Of a stretch of 64,000 nt of DNA, positions 20,580 to 31,829 are shown in pieces. The notes under the pieces were generated by a model. It ran no database searches. It was not told the origin of the DNA and was given only the letters and a program-made list of their open reading frames with translations. A program made the translations under genes and the position numbers. This DNA comes from Nicotiana tabacum. Taxonomy: Eukaryota; Streptophyta; Magnoliopsida; Solanales; Solanaceae. The DNA is taken from positions 194,452,103 to 194,516,102 of the forward strand of contig NC_134101.1 of NCBI RefSeq assembly GCF_000715075.1, given 5' to 3'. Each line of letters opens with the position of its first letter. Positions within the stretch are counted from its first letter, which is position 1.

Positions 20580-21347
20580 AGCATCAATTGGATAGGTTTA
20601 GTAGATTTCAGCTTCTGACTTTCAGTGGTGTAGAGGACGAGGATGCCAAGGGTTTCTTGGACAAGTGTCAGAGGATGTTACGTACATCGGGTATTCTGCT
20701 ATTTTTTAGATTTCTGGAGCTGCCTTCACTTTGTGGAAGGCTTATGAGAGGCGTAGGCCTATTGGTGCAGCTCCTCTTACCTGACAGCAGTTCTCCGCTC
20801 TCTTATTGGAGAAGTATGTGCCGTAGTCCCGCAGAGAGGAGCTGCGTAGGCAGTTCGAGCAGTTGCGTCAGGATGATATGACGGTGACGCAGTACGAGAT
20901 AAAGTTCTCTAAGTTAGCCCATCATGCTGTTTTGTTGGTTCCTACAGACAAGGAGAGGATAAGGAGATTTGTGGATGACCTCTCTTATCAGTTACATATT
21001 TTTATGACTAGAGAGAGGTGTCTGGTACTTCTTTTGAGGAGGTGGTTGACATTGCTCGAGAAAGAGTCGGTTCGCCGTTACGAGCGAGTTGAGAGGGAGG
21101 CCAAGAGGCCTCAGGGATCTAGCAGTTTTGGTAATGTCCCTTCGGGAGGTCAGTTTCAGCACAGTAGAGGTCGTCCATTCAGACATGCTCAGCCAGCCCG
21201 TTCGGGCCAACGTAGGGGATAATCTGGCCACGGTTCTCACAGTTCACATCAGGGTCACTCATCTCTCAGTGCACTTCTAGCTCAGAGTTCGACTCAGGCA
21301 CTATCAGTTCAGGGCTCATCTATGCCTGGTTCTTCTAGTGGACATCC
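20580..21347 (+). pseudogene. Tekay-like gag, first part
   Basis: The frame reads LDRFSRFQLLTFSG and FLDKCQRMLRT, then, after frameshifts, REELRRQFEQLRQDDMTVTQ and LVPTDKERIRRFVDDL, the capsid core of chromovirus gag. It ends in a Ser/Gly/Gln-rich stretch at GSSSGHP, where the Athila-like element has inserted. Several frameshifts (near 20700, 20860 and 21030) make it non-functional. Confidence 0.75.
21343..21347. repeat. Target-site duplication of the Athila-like element (left copy; right copy 35380-35384)
   Basis: CATCC precedes TGATCGCAGC at 21348 and follows the LTR end at 35379. The gag frame of the host element continues across it (GHP then PDVRGSLQ). Confidence 0.85.
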
Positions 21348-22962
21348 TGATCGCAGCAGAGTCAACCTAAGGATGAGTGGGCGCTAATACTTTTACCCAA
21401 TAGCGATATCGGGGTCGATTTTCCACAGGGAACTTCAAATTGGAGTCGAGTATTTGTATGGTCTAGGATAGTGTTTTAGCACATAATTGATCTTCTAACA
21501 TTTTTGGTTTTCTTTTGTTTAAGAGCTACAATTTATCAACTACAGTTGTAAAACTAGGTTATGCTAAAATTATGATTCTAAATTGTATGCAAGATAGATA
21601 AAAGCACTAGGGATGCAGCATTTACCTAGGTGGTCCACTAACGGGTAGAAATTCCTAATGCAAGAATGACGAATATGGGGCTTATGCTATAATCGTTGTA
21701 CCTTTTACACCCACTCTCACACCTCTCGGTAGAGAGAGTGATTTTGCCCAATTGACTCTCTCGAGACCAATTGGGTAGGCTAATTTGCCCAAGCAACTTA
21801 TGGTTCAAGTTGGGTAATTACTCTCTCGAGGTTTAACCCGTTAATTGGGACTACCATTCTCATGGGTCCATCCCGATTCCTTGTTGGAGTTAATCTTGAG
21901 GTCATAGACTCTCTTTCTCAAGAAGAGTCAAGACCCACTAAGCTAGACTTAGTGTTTGCAACCACCAAATCTTAGTGAAAACTTAAGATTAATCCAAATA
22001 GCAAACACCCAACATCATTCATGCACTAAACAATCACACCCATCAATTTCCCATACTAGGGTTAAGCCACAACCCTACCTAATGGGTTTAGATAGACATA
22101 GTAGTAACAAAAATCAAAGAAATAATAGATGAAATTCACATAATAGTTAACTACAATGTTAATCTACTTGATTCCACTTTAAAACTAGAAGAAATGGCCC
22201 AAAATAGGCTGATAATAGGGCAACATGAGTCCAGCTGCTCTCTGCTCTCGAACCGCCTTCCAAAAAAACTGCTGCTAAAAAGTAAAATGTTCTATTTATA
22301 CTACACAGGAAAAACCGGACAAAAATACCCCTGAGGGTCTGGCGCGGATCGCGCACAAATGACGCGCGGCCGCATAGGGCTTTGGGTCTTCATTACTTGC
22401 ATCTGGTACTGGGGGGCGCGGACCGCACAAAAGTGATGTGTGGCCGCATGAACTTCATCCACGCGGGCCGCACTGATTAGGTGCACGGTCGCATGGGCTT
22501 TTGTCTCGAGTGATTGCTTCTCTGATTCTCTTAGGCGCGGACCGTACAAAAAGGGACGCGGACCATGTTGGAACTGGGCGCGGACCGCGCGAGAAGAGGC
22601 GCGGATCGCGCAGTTTATCTTAAAAATATCATGGCCTCTGAACTTTCATGCGCGGCCGCGTGGCAAAATAGTGCGGTCCGCGCAGGTTGAACTTGGATAT
22701 GCCCAGCTTCTGAACTCTCCTGCGCGGCCGCGTGACAGAACATTGCGGACCATGCAGGGCCTTTTGATCCCCCCTTTCAGTTGTCTCTTGACACTTGGCA
22801 GATTTCACTCCTTTTTGAGCCGATCTTTAGTATTTGTCATCTTGTCGCTCAAACCTGCAATCAAGTGTCATTTGTAAGCATTTTGGGACTATTATATGGC
22901 AATTAATGCACAAAGCTCAGGTAAGAATGGGTATAAAAAACATGCAGAAATCGCAGTTATCA
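21348..22962 (-). repeat. 3' LTR of the Athila-like element (1615 bp)
   Basis: On the minus strand it starts TGATAACTGCG at 22962. TATAAATA (minus) lies at 22293-22300, and upstream of it (22330-22755) is an array of GCGGNCCGC / GCGGCCGC palindromes. It keeps about 44 bp (near 22560-22610) that the 5' LTR has lost. Confidence 0.9.
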
Positions 22963-22980
22963 ACTCTCCCAAACTTAAAC
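22963..22980 (-). other. Polypurine tract of the Athila-like element
   Basis: The minus strand reads TTTAAGTTTGGGAGAGT directly before the 3' LTR, like the AAGTTTGGGGGAG tract of Athila elements. Confidence 0.8.
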
Positions 22981-24833
22981 CTTTGCTTGTCCTCAAGCAA
23001 ATAAAATGAGACCTACCCCTCAATGGAAAACAACCAAGTAATTCCTGTTTATCCTAAAGTAACCTCAGCAGGCATCAATTGGGACTAGCAATTGCCCTCA
23101 ATGCAAATGCATCCTCAACATATTTAAACTTGCAAACTTGTGGATCAAGTGCGACACAAGAGCATCAAGAGTTGACACATTTCATCACGGAACCTTTCTC
23201 AATTTCTTTGGTCATCATGGAACCCAAACTCACACATCCTTGACTTTCCCTGAGTGAATCTCACCTATTAGGGTATTTGCACACAAATCGAGATGAATGG
23301 ATTTCTCTCTCGTCTCTCACAAAGAAGAGGCCCTGAGTCCGACTCTAAGTACCATATGCTTGCTCCTTATGTAAGTATCCACTAATGTAGGCTTCCCTCA
23401 ACTCAAGATCATATAGGGCTTTTGAGGAGTCATTGTGAAGGCTTTTGGTAAAGGTAGGACGTGTTTTTGTTCAAATGGGTTTAATCTTCCCTTAAGCCCT
23501 TCTTTTGATTTATTTTGGCACACTTTCTTGACTCAATTGAGTAGTTCACTTCTTTCAAGGGGTTAGAGGGACACATTGTCACTCTTTCTTTTGCAATTCA
23601 AATCCTTTCTCCTTTTTATCACTTTTCTACACCTTTTTCACTTCTTTTTGTTGTCCTTGGATTCCCTTTTTGTTTTTTATTCATTTTTGTCTTTCTTTTT
23701 GTCTTTTTCTCTTTTTCATTGCCTTCCTTTTCTTTTGCTTTTGCATCTTTTTACACATTGATTCCCTTCCTGTCTCTCCCCCCAAACTTAGACATTTGCC
23801 ATTTACTCAAGGGAAGATTTGGGTGCCAAGAGGGGGTTTCGTTAGGAACGGGTATAGGTTTTTAGCTTGGTTCATGAACGAAAAAGATTTAAGGCTCAAA
23901 AGGGTTGAACTAGGGATTATTTCATTGGTAGGTCATGAAAAGTGTTCAAATTTTGCATTTTGGATCAAGGAGAGCCTATACTCACGTCTCAAGTCAAGTT
24001 CTACCTATGATTTCGCCTCAACAAACATTCAGGGCAAGTTCTAGACCATCGGCTCGGTACTTGGGCTCGCGATTCAAATTCTCACCACACACACTCAAGG
24101 GTTGCCTAAGACGGAGTCGATGGCCCACAACAACCTTAGATATGATTCAAGCGCCCCATGGCCCAAAATGACCACGTGATGATTATTTGGTCAACACAAG
24201 AGTCTCAAAGCCACAAATTTCACCATCCTAAACACAACATAATGTCTTCGACCATAGGATCAAAGACAAATGCGTTATGCCCAAGTGAGGCTTTGCCTGA
24301 GGTATCCTTAACTACAAAAACTTGAAAATCAAAAAGGAAAAGAAAAATAAAAAACGGACTCAAACCCTTAAGAAGGTTGTCACACCATCTATCATTGGGA
24401 AGAGCCACCCGGTTCGCACAATATCTACCCTTGGAAAGAACCGTGGCATTAAGAAAACCAAGGGCTTATTGCAAACGCCAAAACAAAACACAAAGGCTAC
24501 GAGCCTAACTTTGCAACTAAAACGAAAAATAGAAAATCAAGATGAAAATCTAATGAATATGTACAAACGGGGAGTGGAATATACAACCAGGGGGAAATGA
24601 ATATATACATAAACTCTGAAGATCATCTGGAATGAACAGTTATACACAAACCATCTATCCACTACTAATGTATAGAAATTAAAAGAAGGTAAAATAATAT
24701 ATACAGTCATCCTGACAGTTAATCCAAATAGTAGGGCCACACCCCCATGAATAAGAGCTAGCATTTTCCCCAATGCTAACTACCAAATAAGACATCAAAA
24801 ATCAAAAATAAGCAAAAGATATAGAGAGGCCCC
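22981..24833 (-). other. 3' UTR of the Athila-like element
   Basis: About 1.85 kb between the env-like ORF and the 3' LTR. It holds a T-rich stretch (23577-23760; purine-rich on the sense strand) and a second polypurine-like site TAAGTTTGGGGGGAGAGA (minus, about 23772-23790). No credible ORF: short frames here come from the T-rich run. Confidence 0.7.
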
Positions 24834-26800
24834 TCAAGCCTCATCAAACTGGTCCCCAGCCTGCTGCTGCTGTGCTGCTGGGACAGGTGTCTGCTCATGA
24901 TCCTGCTCATCAACTGGTGGAACTGAAGAGGGCTCAACATTTGCTGTACTAGATGGGGGAGCCACCTCGATCACTATTCCCTCTGTATTAGGGAGCTTCC
25001 TCTTCTTCCTTGGCCTATCCTCCTCTACCTGTGGCTGCTCTGCTGCTGGCTCTCCATCTGGATCTCCAAATAATAAGTCGAATGGCATCTGATCCGCTAG
25101 CAGCTTGTCCACATCCCCTCTCAACTGTGCAACTGACTCCTTGGAAGCTTTCTGTTTCCTTAGCTTTTTGTGCTCCCGAGCCAATTTTTCCAAAGCTTTT
25201 CCATGTTCCCCAACCGCCTTGGTCAAGATATCCTGTGTTGCCATCATCCTTTCCTGGTTGGCCAGGATCTTTTTCAAAACATCCTCAATGGCGGAGGGAA
25301 TCTCTACAGTAGCTGGTGCTCCCTGTGCCTGCACAACAGTGGTCAAAGAAGATAACTTGGATGTCGCAACTGACATCCAGTTTTTAAACTAGCAAGGGAG
25401 TGTGCGAGCTGGTTGGTAGTGAACCGGTGAGTCTTTGATGAAGGAATCACCAGATCAGATGCAACTGATGGACCAGCTGTGGAGGAAGGACCTGGGGGAA
25501 GTGTCTCATCAGGAGTAGGGTCAGAGGGCTGCTCTGTCACAACTGGCTCTTCAGACTGGCCAGGTGCGGAGGAGGTAGAAGCTGGAGTTTTCTTTCCTCT
25601 CTTTGGGTTGTACGGACCCAACTGATCATACCATGAGTAGGGGTCCACTGGAGGTACCGTAACATCATATCTTTTCTTCTTCACTTTCAACTCTCTGAAG
25701 TAAAGGGAGAGTGTGTTCGGAAAGGGGAAGTTTGTTTTTGTTTCGTTCCCGACTTGATAAATAACCCTCGACATTATGTTTCCCACATTCAGAGGGAAGC
25801 CCGCCATGATAGCTGCCACCAAGACAACCTGAGGAAGGGGGACGGAGTGATCGTGTGTAGACGGGTCAAGTCGACTACACATGAAGGTTAACCACCCTTT
25901 TGCTTCAAAGTTGAGGGTGTTCCGCAAAATCTTTTCCTGTGCCTTCAACCACACAGGGACTGTACCTGGAGCTGCTAAATGCTCGGCCAACCACGGACGA
26001 ACCTCCTCTTTCAATGCCAGCTTCTCAAGATATTGACACTCGTCCTCATCTGTAAACCCCAAAAAGTCATTCAGCGACTTCCCATCAAAGACTACTATCT
26101 TGTCCCTCACTTTTGTTGCTTTGGAGTTCCGAAGTGTGTGGTGAACATTGCAATAAAACTCATTCACCATATTCTCGTTTGCAAATTCGACTCTCTCTTT
26201 GAAGAATCCCCAACCCTCTCTGGTGCGGAATTGTGCTTGCACGTAAGGGTTGAGTGGGACAAGATCGGCGTCTATGAACCGCCTTTCCGGAATCAACTTT
26301 CTCTTCGGCCACCATTCCCTGAATTTGTGGAAAGCGACCTCGCTAACAAACCTATCCTCCCATGCTTCTGGTTTCCTGGTTCTCTCTATACCTCCAACCT
26401 GTGGTTCACCCCCTTCGGCATATCCTCCACTATCCCCTGATATTGAAGCTGTGGGAGACGTGGAGTAAGTGCTCCCCTTGTCTTTTTCTGCTACGGACTC
26501 ATCAGACGAGTCCGAGATAACATCGATCGGCTCCTTGGAAGAGGCTATATCATCATGATCCGGGAAAGGAGGGTCACGGAGTTGGAATGAAGTGGCCCTA
26601 TGTGTTGGAGAAGACTCCGAGGTAATGCTCCGTGACGGAGCATACTCACTCCCCGTGGAGTGAGATGCAGCTTTATCTGCTTCCCTGGTCTTAGGATTTA
26701 GCTTTACAATTCCTTTTCCCCTTCCCCCACGGGAGGAACCACCTCTCCCAGATTGTATTTGTTTCCCCGTTCGCTTCTTAGCCACATGTTTTTGAACCAT
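24834..26800 (-). pseudogene. Athila env-like / plant-transposon accessory ORF
   Basis: From the Met at 26800 (MVQKHVAKKRTGKQ): a basic Arg/Gly-rich start, a Ser-rich acidic stretch, then a folded domain of about 200 residues with KLIPERRFIDAD and GWGFFKERVEFANENMVNEF (about 26300-26130), which I recognise as the putative plant transposon protein domain found after pol in Athila-like elements. A Pro/Ser-rich linker, a coiled-coil segment (LKKILANQERMMATQDILTK) and an acidic tail with a RKKRK basic patch follow. A frameshift near 25380 separates the last 180 residues; otherwise no stops over about 650 codons, far better kept than pol. No transmembrane segment is evident, so an envelope function is doubtful. 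Confidence 0.75.
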
Positions 26801-26803
26801 TGT

Positions 26804-27458
26804 CTGCAAGGAAGACATGTCTAGCATTGTTAGTAAAAGCACATGATATGAAATGGACAGTTCAATTGAATGAAAGAATTGCAGACACAGTTTCACAGAC
26901 AGAGGAACGCGGACCGCACCAAAAGGCACGCGGTCCGCGCAGTTTACTGATTCACACAATGGTTTCTCTGAATGAACCGACGCGGTCCGCACTGTTTTGT
27001 GTTGCGGCCGCGTAGCTTCAGCGCGGACCGCACATAGAGGAACGCGGACCGCACATGTGAACTGCCAAAATGGTGACTTCTCTGAACTTTTCACACGCGG
27101 TCCGCACTGTTTTGGACCGCGGCCGCGCTGGACTCACGCGGACCCCATAGAAATGTCACGCGGAACGCATGGAGGCGATTCATCATAGCACACAAAAAAA
27201 GCCACGCGGACCGCACAAAAATGTTGTGCGGCCACATAGGGCAAATTTAACTGAGGCGGAAATTTTTTTTCTCTTTAAGTCCCATTTTGATCGGAATTTG
27301 ACCCCTCAGTGTCCCTACTCAATTAATTACATGGATTTATGCCCCTAAGTCTCACTAAACAATAGAAATCCAAACTAACAGTAAGAAGTTATACTAGTAG
27401 AGAGTAATGAGAAGAAACAAAAAATTAGGCTATGCATGAAATGAACAAGATTTGTTAC
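26804..27458 (-). other. Putative 5' UTR intron of the env-like ORF
   Basis: On the minus strand CCCTG/GTAACA (donor at 27458) and TTCCTTGCAG/ACAATGG (acceptor ending at 26804) flank 655 nt; ATG follows four bases after the acceptor. The gap contains a CpG-palindrome array (about 26905-27235). The in-frame Met at 27094 would translate that array, which makes it a poor start. Splicing is inferred from signals only. Confidence 0.45.
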
Positions 27459-27567
27459 CAGGGATTAGTGAAAAATCGACTAAATGAGCAGGGAGTGCGG
27501 ATGAATAGTGAAAATTTAGAGCTCCAGATGAAAATTTGCGAAAAGGTTCAAATGAGGCCCAAGGCTT

Positions 27568-27577
27568 CTATTTATAG
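27568..27577 (-). promoter_or_regulatory. Internal TATA box upstream of the env-like ORF
   Basis: The minus strand reads CTATAAATAG. About 30 bp upstream starts an array of GCGGNCCGC/GCGGCCGC palindromes (27606-27855). The same order (array, ~35-45 bp gap, TATAAATA) occurs in both LTRs (22293-22300 and 34753-34760). Confidence 0.5.
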
Positions 27578-27605
27578 AAAAACCCTGGGGCTTTCAGCTT
27601 ACCTA

Positions 27606-27855
27606 CCAGCGCGGCCACACAAAAATTGCCGCGGTCCACGCTGGTTTTCTTTTAGTCACATTTTGACTACTCAGCCCACGCGGACCGCACTGCTTTGATG
27701 CGCGGCCGCGTGGGAGTTTATCAGAGACTTGGTAATTCCAGCTTCTCACACGCGGACTGCACAGAAAGGGACGCGGTCCGCGTTGAATTTTTTTCTGAGG
27801 ATGAACTCACTGCTGCTCAAGCCCACGCGGACCGCACTGCTTTGATGCGCGGCCG
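27606..27855 (-). repeat. Internal CpG-palindrome array of the Athila-like element
   Basis: About eight copies of ACGCGGACCGCAC-type and GCGCGGCCGCGTGG-type words alternate over 250 bp, two of the pairs almost identical (27676-27712 and 27822-27860). A second cluster lies at 26905-27235. Confidence 0.65.
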
Positions 27856-28057
27856 CGTGGGGCAATTTCCATGGACTGATCATTTTTTTGTACTTCTTCC
27901 CTGCACTGGTTCAACATAATCCCTGCAACACTTCACAAATTATCAACTCAAAAATCCTACTCTACAACAGAAAAACAAAGAAAAGGAAAAAGACATGGGT
28001 TGCCTCCCACGAAACGCCTGATTTAACGTCGCGGCACGACGCATGTTACCATCACAA

Positions 28058-28570
28058 TCATTTCAAATGAATGCGCGCCACCACGTGGCTGTCATCAATC
28101 TTTCCCAAATAATGTTTGACGCGATGCCCATTGACTCGGAAGACTTCACCATTTTTATTTTTGAGATCAATGGCACCAAAGGGAGTTATCCCAACCACTT
28201 CAAAAAGGCCGTTCCACTTGGACTTCAACTTTCCCGGAAATAACCTCAACCGGGAATTGAAAAGAAGAACCATATCACCCACTTTGAATTCCTTCCCTCT
28301 GGCATACTTGTCATGAAGGTACTTCATCTTGTCCTTATACAAGGACGAGCTGGAGTAAGCATGAAACCTAAACTCATCAAGTTCATTCAATTGCTCCACC
28401 CGAAGATTTGCAGCTACATCCCATTCTAAGTTCAACTTTTTCAGCGCCCACATAGCTTTATGTTCCAATTCTACCAGAAGATGACAAGCCTTCCCAAACA
28501 CCAACTGATACAGCGACATACCAATCGGCGTCTTGAAAGCTGTACAATAAGCCCAAAGAGCATCATCCAA
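28058..28570 (-). pseudogene. Athila-like integrase C-terminal part
   Basis: The frame starts with [20 protein letters not shown], has [16 protein letters not shown] and the [13 protein letters not shown] chromatin/DNA-binding end of Gypsy integrases, and finishes at RIHLK. It is separated from the integrase core by a stop at about 28578. Confidence 0.8.
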
Positions 28571-28579
28571 TTTCTTCGA

Positions 28580-30046
28580 CTAGTCAGTCCTATTTGCATT
28601 GACAGTTTTGGATAAAATACTCTTAATCTCACGGTTGGACACCTCAACTTGGCCACTCGCTTGAGAATGATAAGGAGTGGTTACCTTGTGATTTACCCCA
28701 TACTTGGCTAGCAGAGAGTCAAAAGCCCGGCTGCAAAAATGAGAACCCCCATCACTAATTATGGCACGTGGAGTGCCAAACCTCGTGAAGATACTCTTTT
28801 TCAAAAATGCCACCACACTTCGAGCTTCATTATTTGGCAAAGCTATGGCCTACACCCATTTCGACACATAGTCAACCGCTACTAAGATGTAAGTGTTGCC
28901 ACAGGAACTTACAAGTGGTTCCATAAAGTCTATCCCCCAAACATCAAAGATGTCAACCTCTAGAATTGTGTTAAGGGGCATCTCATCTTTCTTCGAAATC
29001 CCTCCGGCACGTTGGCATTCATCACATCTTTTCACAAAATCACCGGCATCCTTGATCAACAAAGGCCAATAGAAACCACAGCTCAACACTTTAGACGCCG
29101 TCCTTGCCTCGCCATGATGGCCACCATAGGTCGAAGAGTGACAAGCTTCCACAATACTCAGTTTCTCTTCTTCAGGAACACACCGGCGAATTACACCATC
29201 GGTGCAGATTTTAAAAAGATACGGCTCATCCCAATAGTAATCCAAACAATCCCGCTTGAGCTTCTTCCTTTGGTTAGAAGAGAGCTCATACGGAACCACA
29301 CCAGTAACAAGGTAATTGGCAATGTCGGCAAACAATGGCATGTCTAGCATTGAAACCGAGAGGAGTTCTTCATCCGGAAAAGAATCATTTATCTCAAGGC
29401 CGTCCAAAGGCCTCCCTTCCTCCTCCAATCGAGACAAGTGGTCCGCCACTTGGTTTTCACTACCTTTTCTATCAATGATCTCCCAATCAAATTCTTGAAG
29501 AAGAAGCACCCATCTCATTAACCTCGCTTTAGAATCTTTATTCATCATCAAATACCTAAGGGCGGCGTGATCGGTATGAATAATCACTTTGGCCCCCATA
29601 AGGTATGGGCGAAACTTCTCCATGGCAAAAACAATGGCAAGCAATTCCTTTTCGGTGACCGTATAGTTCCTTTGAGCTTCATTCATTGTCTTACTTGCGT
29701 AGTACACCGGATGGAACATCTTGTTGATTCTTTGGCCCAAGACCACCCCCACTGCAACATCACTAGCGTCGCACATGAGCTCAAAGGGCAAGCTCCAATT
29801 TGGTGCGGTAATAATGGGGGTAGTCGTCAACTTTTGCTTTAGAAGCTCGAAAGCCTCCATACATTTCTCATCAAACACATATTTGGCATCTTTCTCAAGC
29901 AATTTACACAACGTGTTAACTACCTTAGAGAAGTCTTTGATGAATCTTCGGTAGAAACCCGCGTGTCCAAGAAAACACCTCACCCCTTTGACATAAGTAG
30001 GGGGAGGAAGCTTCGAGATAACCTCAATTTTCGCTTTGTCAACCAT
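28580..30046 (-). pseudogene. Athila-like RNase H and integrase core
   Basis: RT connection ([14 protein letters not shown]), RNase H with [38 protein letters not shown] and [11 protein letters not shown], then integrase zinc site ([10 protein letters not shown]...RCDECQRAG), catalytic Asp (WGIDFM), Asp (ISDGGSHF) and Glu ([11 protein letters not shown]). A stop after DYVSKWV (28848-28850) splits the integrase core, and another follows NANRTD. The motifs remain, but the frame does not. Confidence 0.85.
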
Positions 30047-31293
30047 CCCTCATTTTGAAATTTTGTGACCCAACACAATGCCTTCTTATACCATAAAATG
30101 ACATTTCTCCCAATTGAGAACCAAGTTTGTGTCTTCGCTTCGGGCCAATACACGATCCAAGTTTTGCAAGCAATCACGAAAGAGTCCCCGACCACACTAA
30201 AATCATCCATGAAGACCTCCAAAATGTCTTCCACTATATCGGTGAAGATTGCCATCATACATCGTTAGAAAGCCGCCGGTGCATTACATAACCCAAATGG
30301 CATTCGAGAGAAGGCGAATGTGCCATAAGGACATGTGAAAGTTGTCTTTTCTTGGTCTTCCGGGGCAATGAGAATTTGATTATAGCCTGAATACCCATCC
30401 AGAAAACAATAGAAAGCCCGGCCTGTAAGACGATCAAGCATTTGGTCCAAGAACGGCAATGGGAAATGATCATTTCTAGTCACCTTGTTCAACTTCCGGT
30501 AGTCCATGCATACCCTCCAACCCGTCACAGTGCGAGTCAGAATAAGTTCATTATTGTCATTAGTCACCACAGTCATTCCTCCCTTCTTTGGCATACATTG
30601 TATTGGAGAAGTCCACGAACTATCAGAAATTGGATACACCACACCGGCGTCAAGCCACTTGATGACTTCCTTTTTAACCACCTCTTGCATGGCTTCATTG
30701 AGTCTCCTTTGATGTTCAAGAGACGGCCTAGCATCATCCTCCAATATTATCTTGTGCATGCAAAACGCGGGGCCAATACCCCGATTATCCGCCAAGGTCC
30801 ATCCAATTGCCCGCTTGCGCTTTTGAAGAACTGCCAAAGTGGCTTCAACCTGCACGTTAGTCAAGCAAGAAGAAAGTATAACCAGAAAAGTAAAATTAGG
30901 ACCAAGAAATTCATACTTGAGGTGAGGAGGAAGTGGTTTCAACTCCAACACCGGTGGCTCCTCAATAGATGGCTTGGTGGGAGGAGTTTTGCGATTTTCA
31001 AGATCAAGAGATAACTTCCTCGGTTCATAAGAATATGAGCCCATGCCATGTAATGCATTCACACACTCCACCCTTCTAGCATCATCATCAACATCCATGT
31101 TCAATAGCACGGCCTCAAGTGGGTCCTCAACATTAGCCATAGCGCTTGTGTCATCCACTATCACTGCCGTGACAATGTCAACAAACGAGCACACCTCGTT
31201 GCTATTTGGTTGCCTCATTGATTTGCATACGTGGAACACCACCTTTTCATCACCAACTCGGAAGGTCAATTCTCCTGCTTCCACATCAACCAA
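29980..31293 (-). pseudogene. Athila-like reverse transcriptase region
   Basis: The N-terminal part (31293-30265) has ALPKKG-type motif QCMPKKGGMTVV, VCMDYRKLNKVTRNDHFPLP, and GYSGYNQILIAPEDQEKTTF, ending at CNAPAAF with a stop. The next frame (30258-29980) keeps the catalytic FMDDFSV. A frameshift then moves the thumb region out of frame before it joins RNase H. The upstream ~120 residues connect to protease. Confidence 0.85.
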
Positions 31294-31826
31294 GCCTTTC
31301 CCGTAGCTAGGAAGGGCCTCCCAAGAATGATAGGCACCTCAAAATCCACTTGACAATCCAAGATCACGAAATTGGCTGGCAATATGAACTTATCAACACG
31401 AACAAGGACATCATCAATAATTCCCAAAGGCCACTTCATTGATCGGTCCGCCATTTGAAGACTCATAGAGGTTGGACGAGGTTGTCCGATTCCCAAGGTT
31501 TTGAAGACCGAATATGGCATTAAATTTATACTTGCCCCCAAGTCGCAAAGGGCTTTTGCAAAGTCGGCACTTCCAATGGTACATGGGATAGTGAATGCGC
31601 CGGGATCCTCAAGTTTTGGAGCCATAGAATGCACAATTGCGCTCACTTGATGGGTCATCTTGATTGTCTCACACTCCATTGATCTCTTTTTTGTAACCAA
31701 ATCTTTCATGAACTTTGCGTATCCCGACATTTGCTCGAGTGCCTCCACCAAAGGCACATTGATAGTCAAACTCTTCATCATTTCAATAAATTTCTTAAAT
31801 TGGTTGTCACCCTTTTCCTTGGACAA
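31266..31826 (-). pseudogene. Athila-like aspartic protease region
   Basis: [18 protein letters not shown] (gag-protease linker) is followed by the retropepsin active site [13 protein letters not shown] and the [10 protein letters not shown] motif. A frameshift at about 31270 separates it from RT; a stop (about 31828) from gag. Confidence 0.8.
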
Positions 31827-31829
31827 CCA

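Noticed and set aside
23576..24044. Phe/Leu-rich ORFs on the plus strand
   Set aside because: They translate a T-rich tract of the Athila 3' UTR, antisense to the element. The same holds for 54278-54517 and 61805-62074 in element B.
27000..27094. Met at 27094 as start of the env-like ORF
   Set aside because: The first ~95 codons would run through the CpG-palindrome array and an apparent intron; the Met at 26800 follows a good acceptor.
30442..31014. 190-residue plus-strand ORF
   Set aside because: It lies antisense to Athila RT, with no recognisable domain; a shadow frame.
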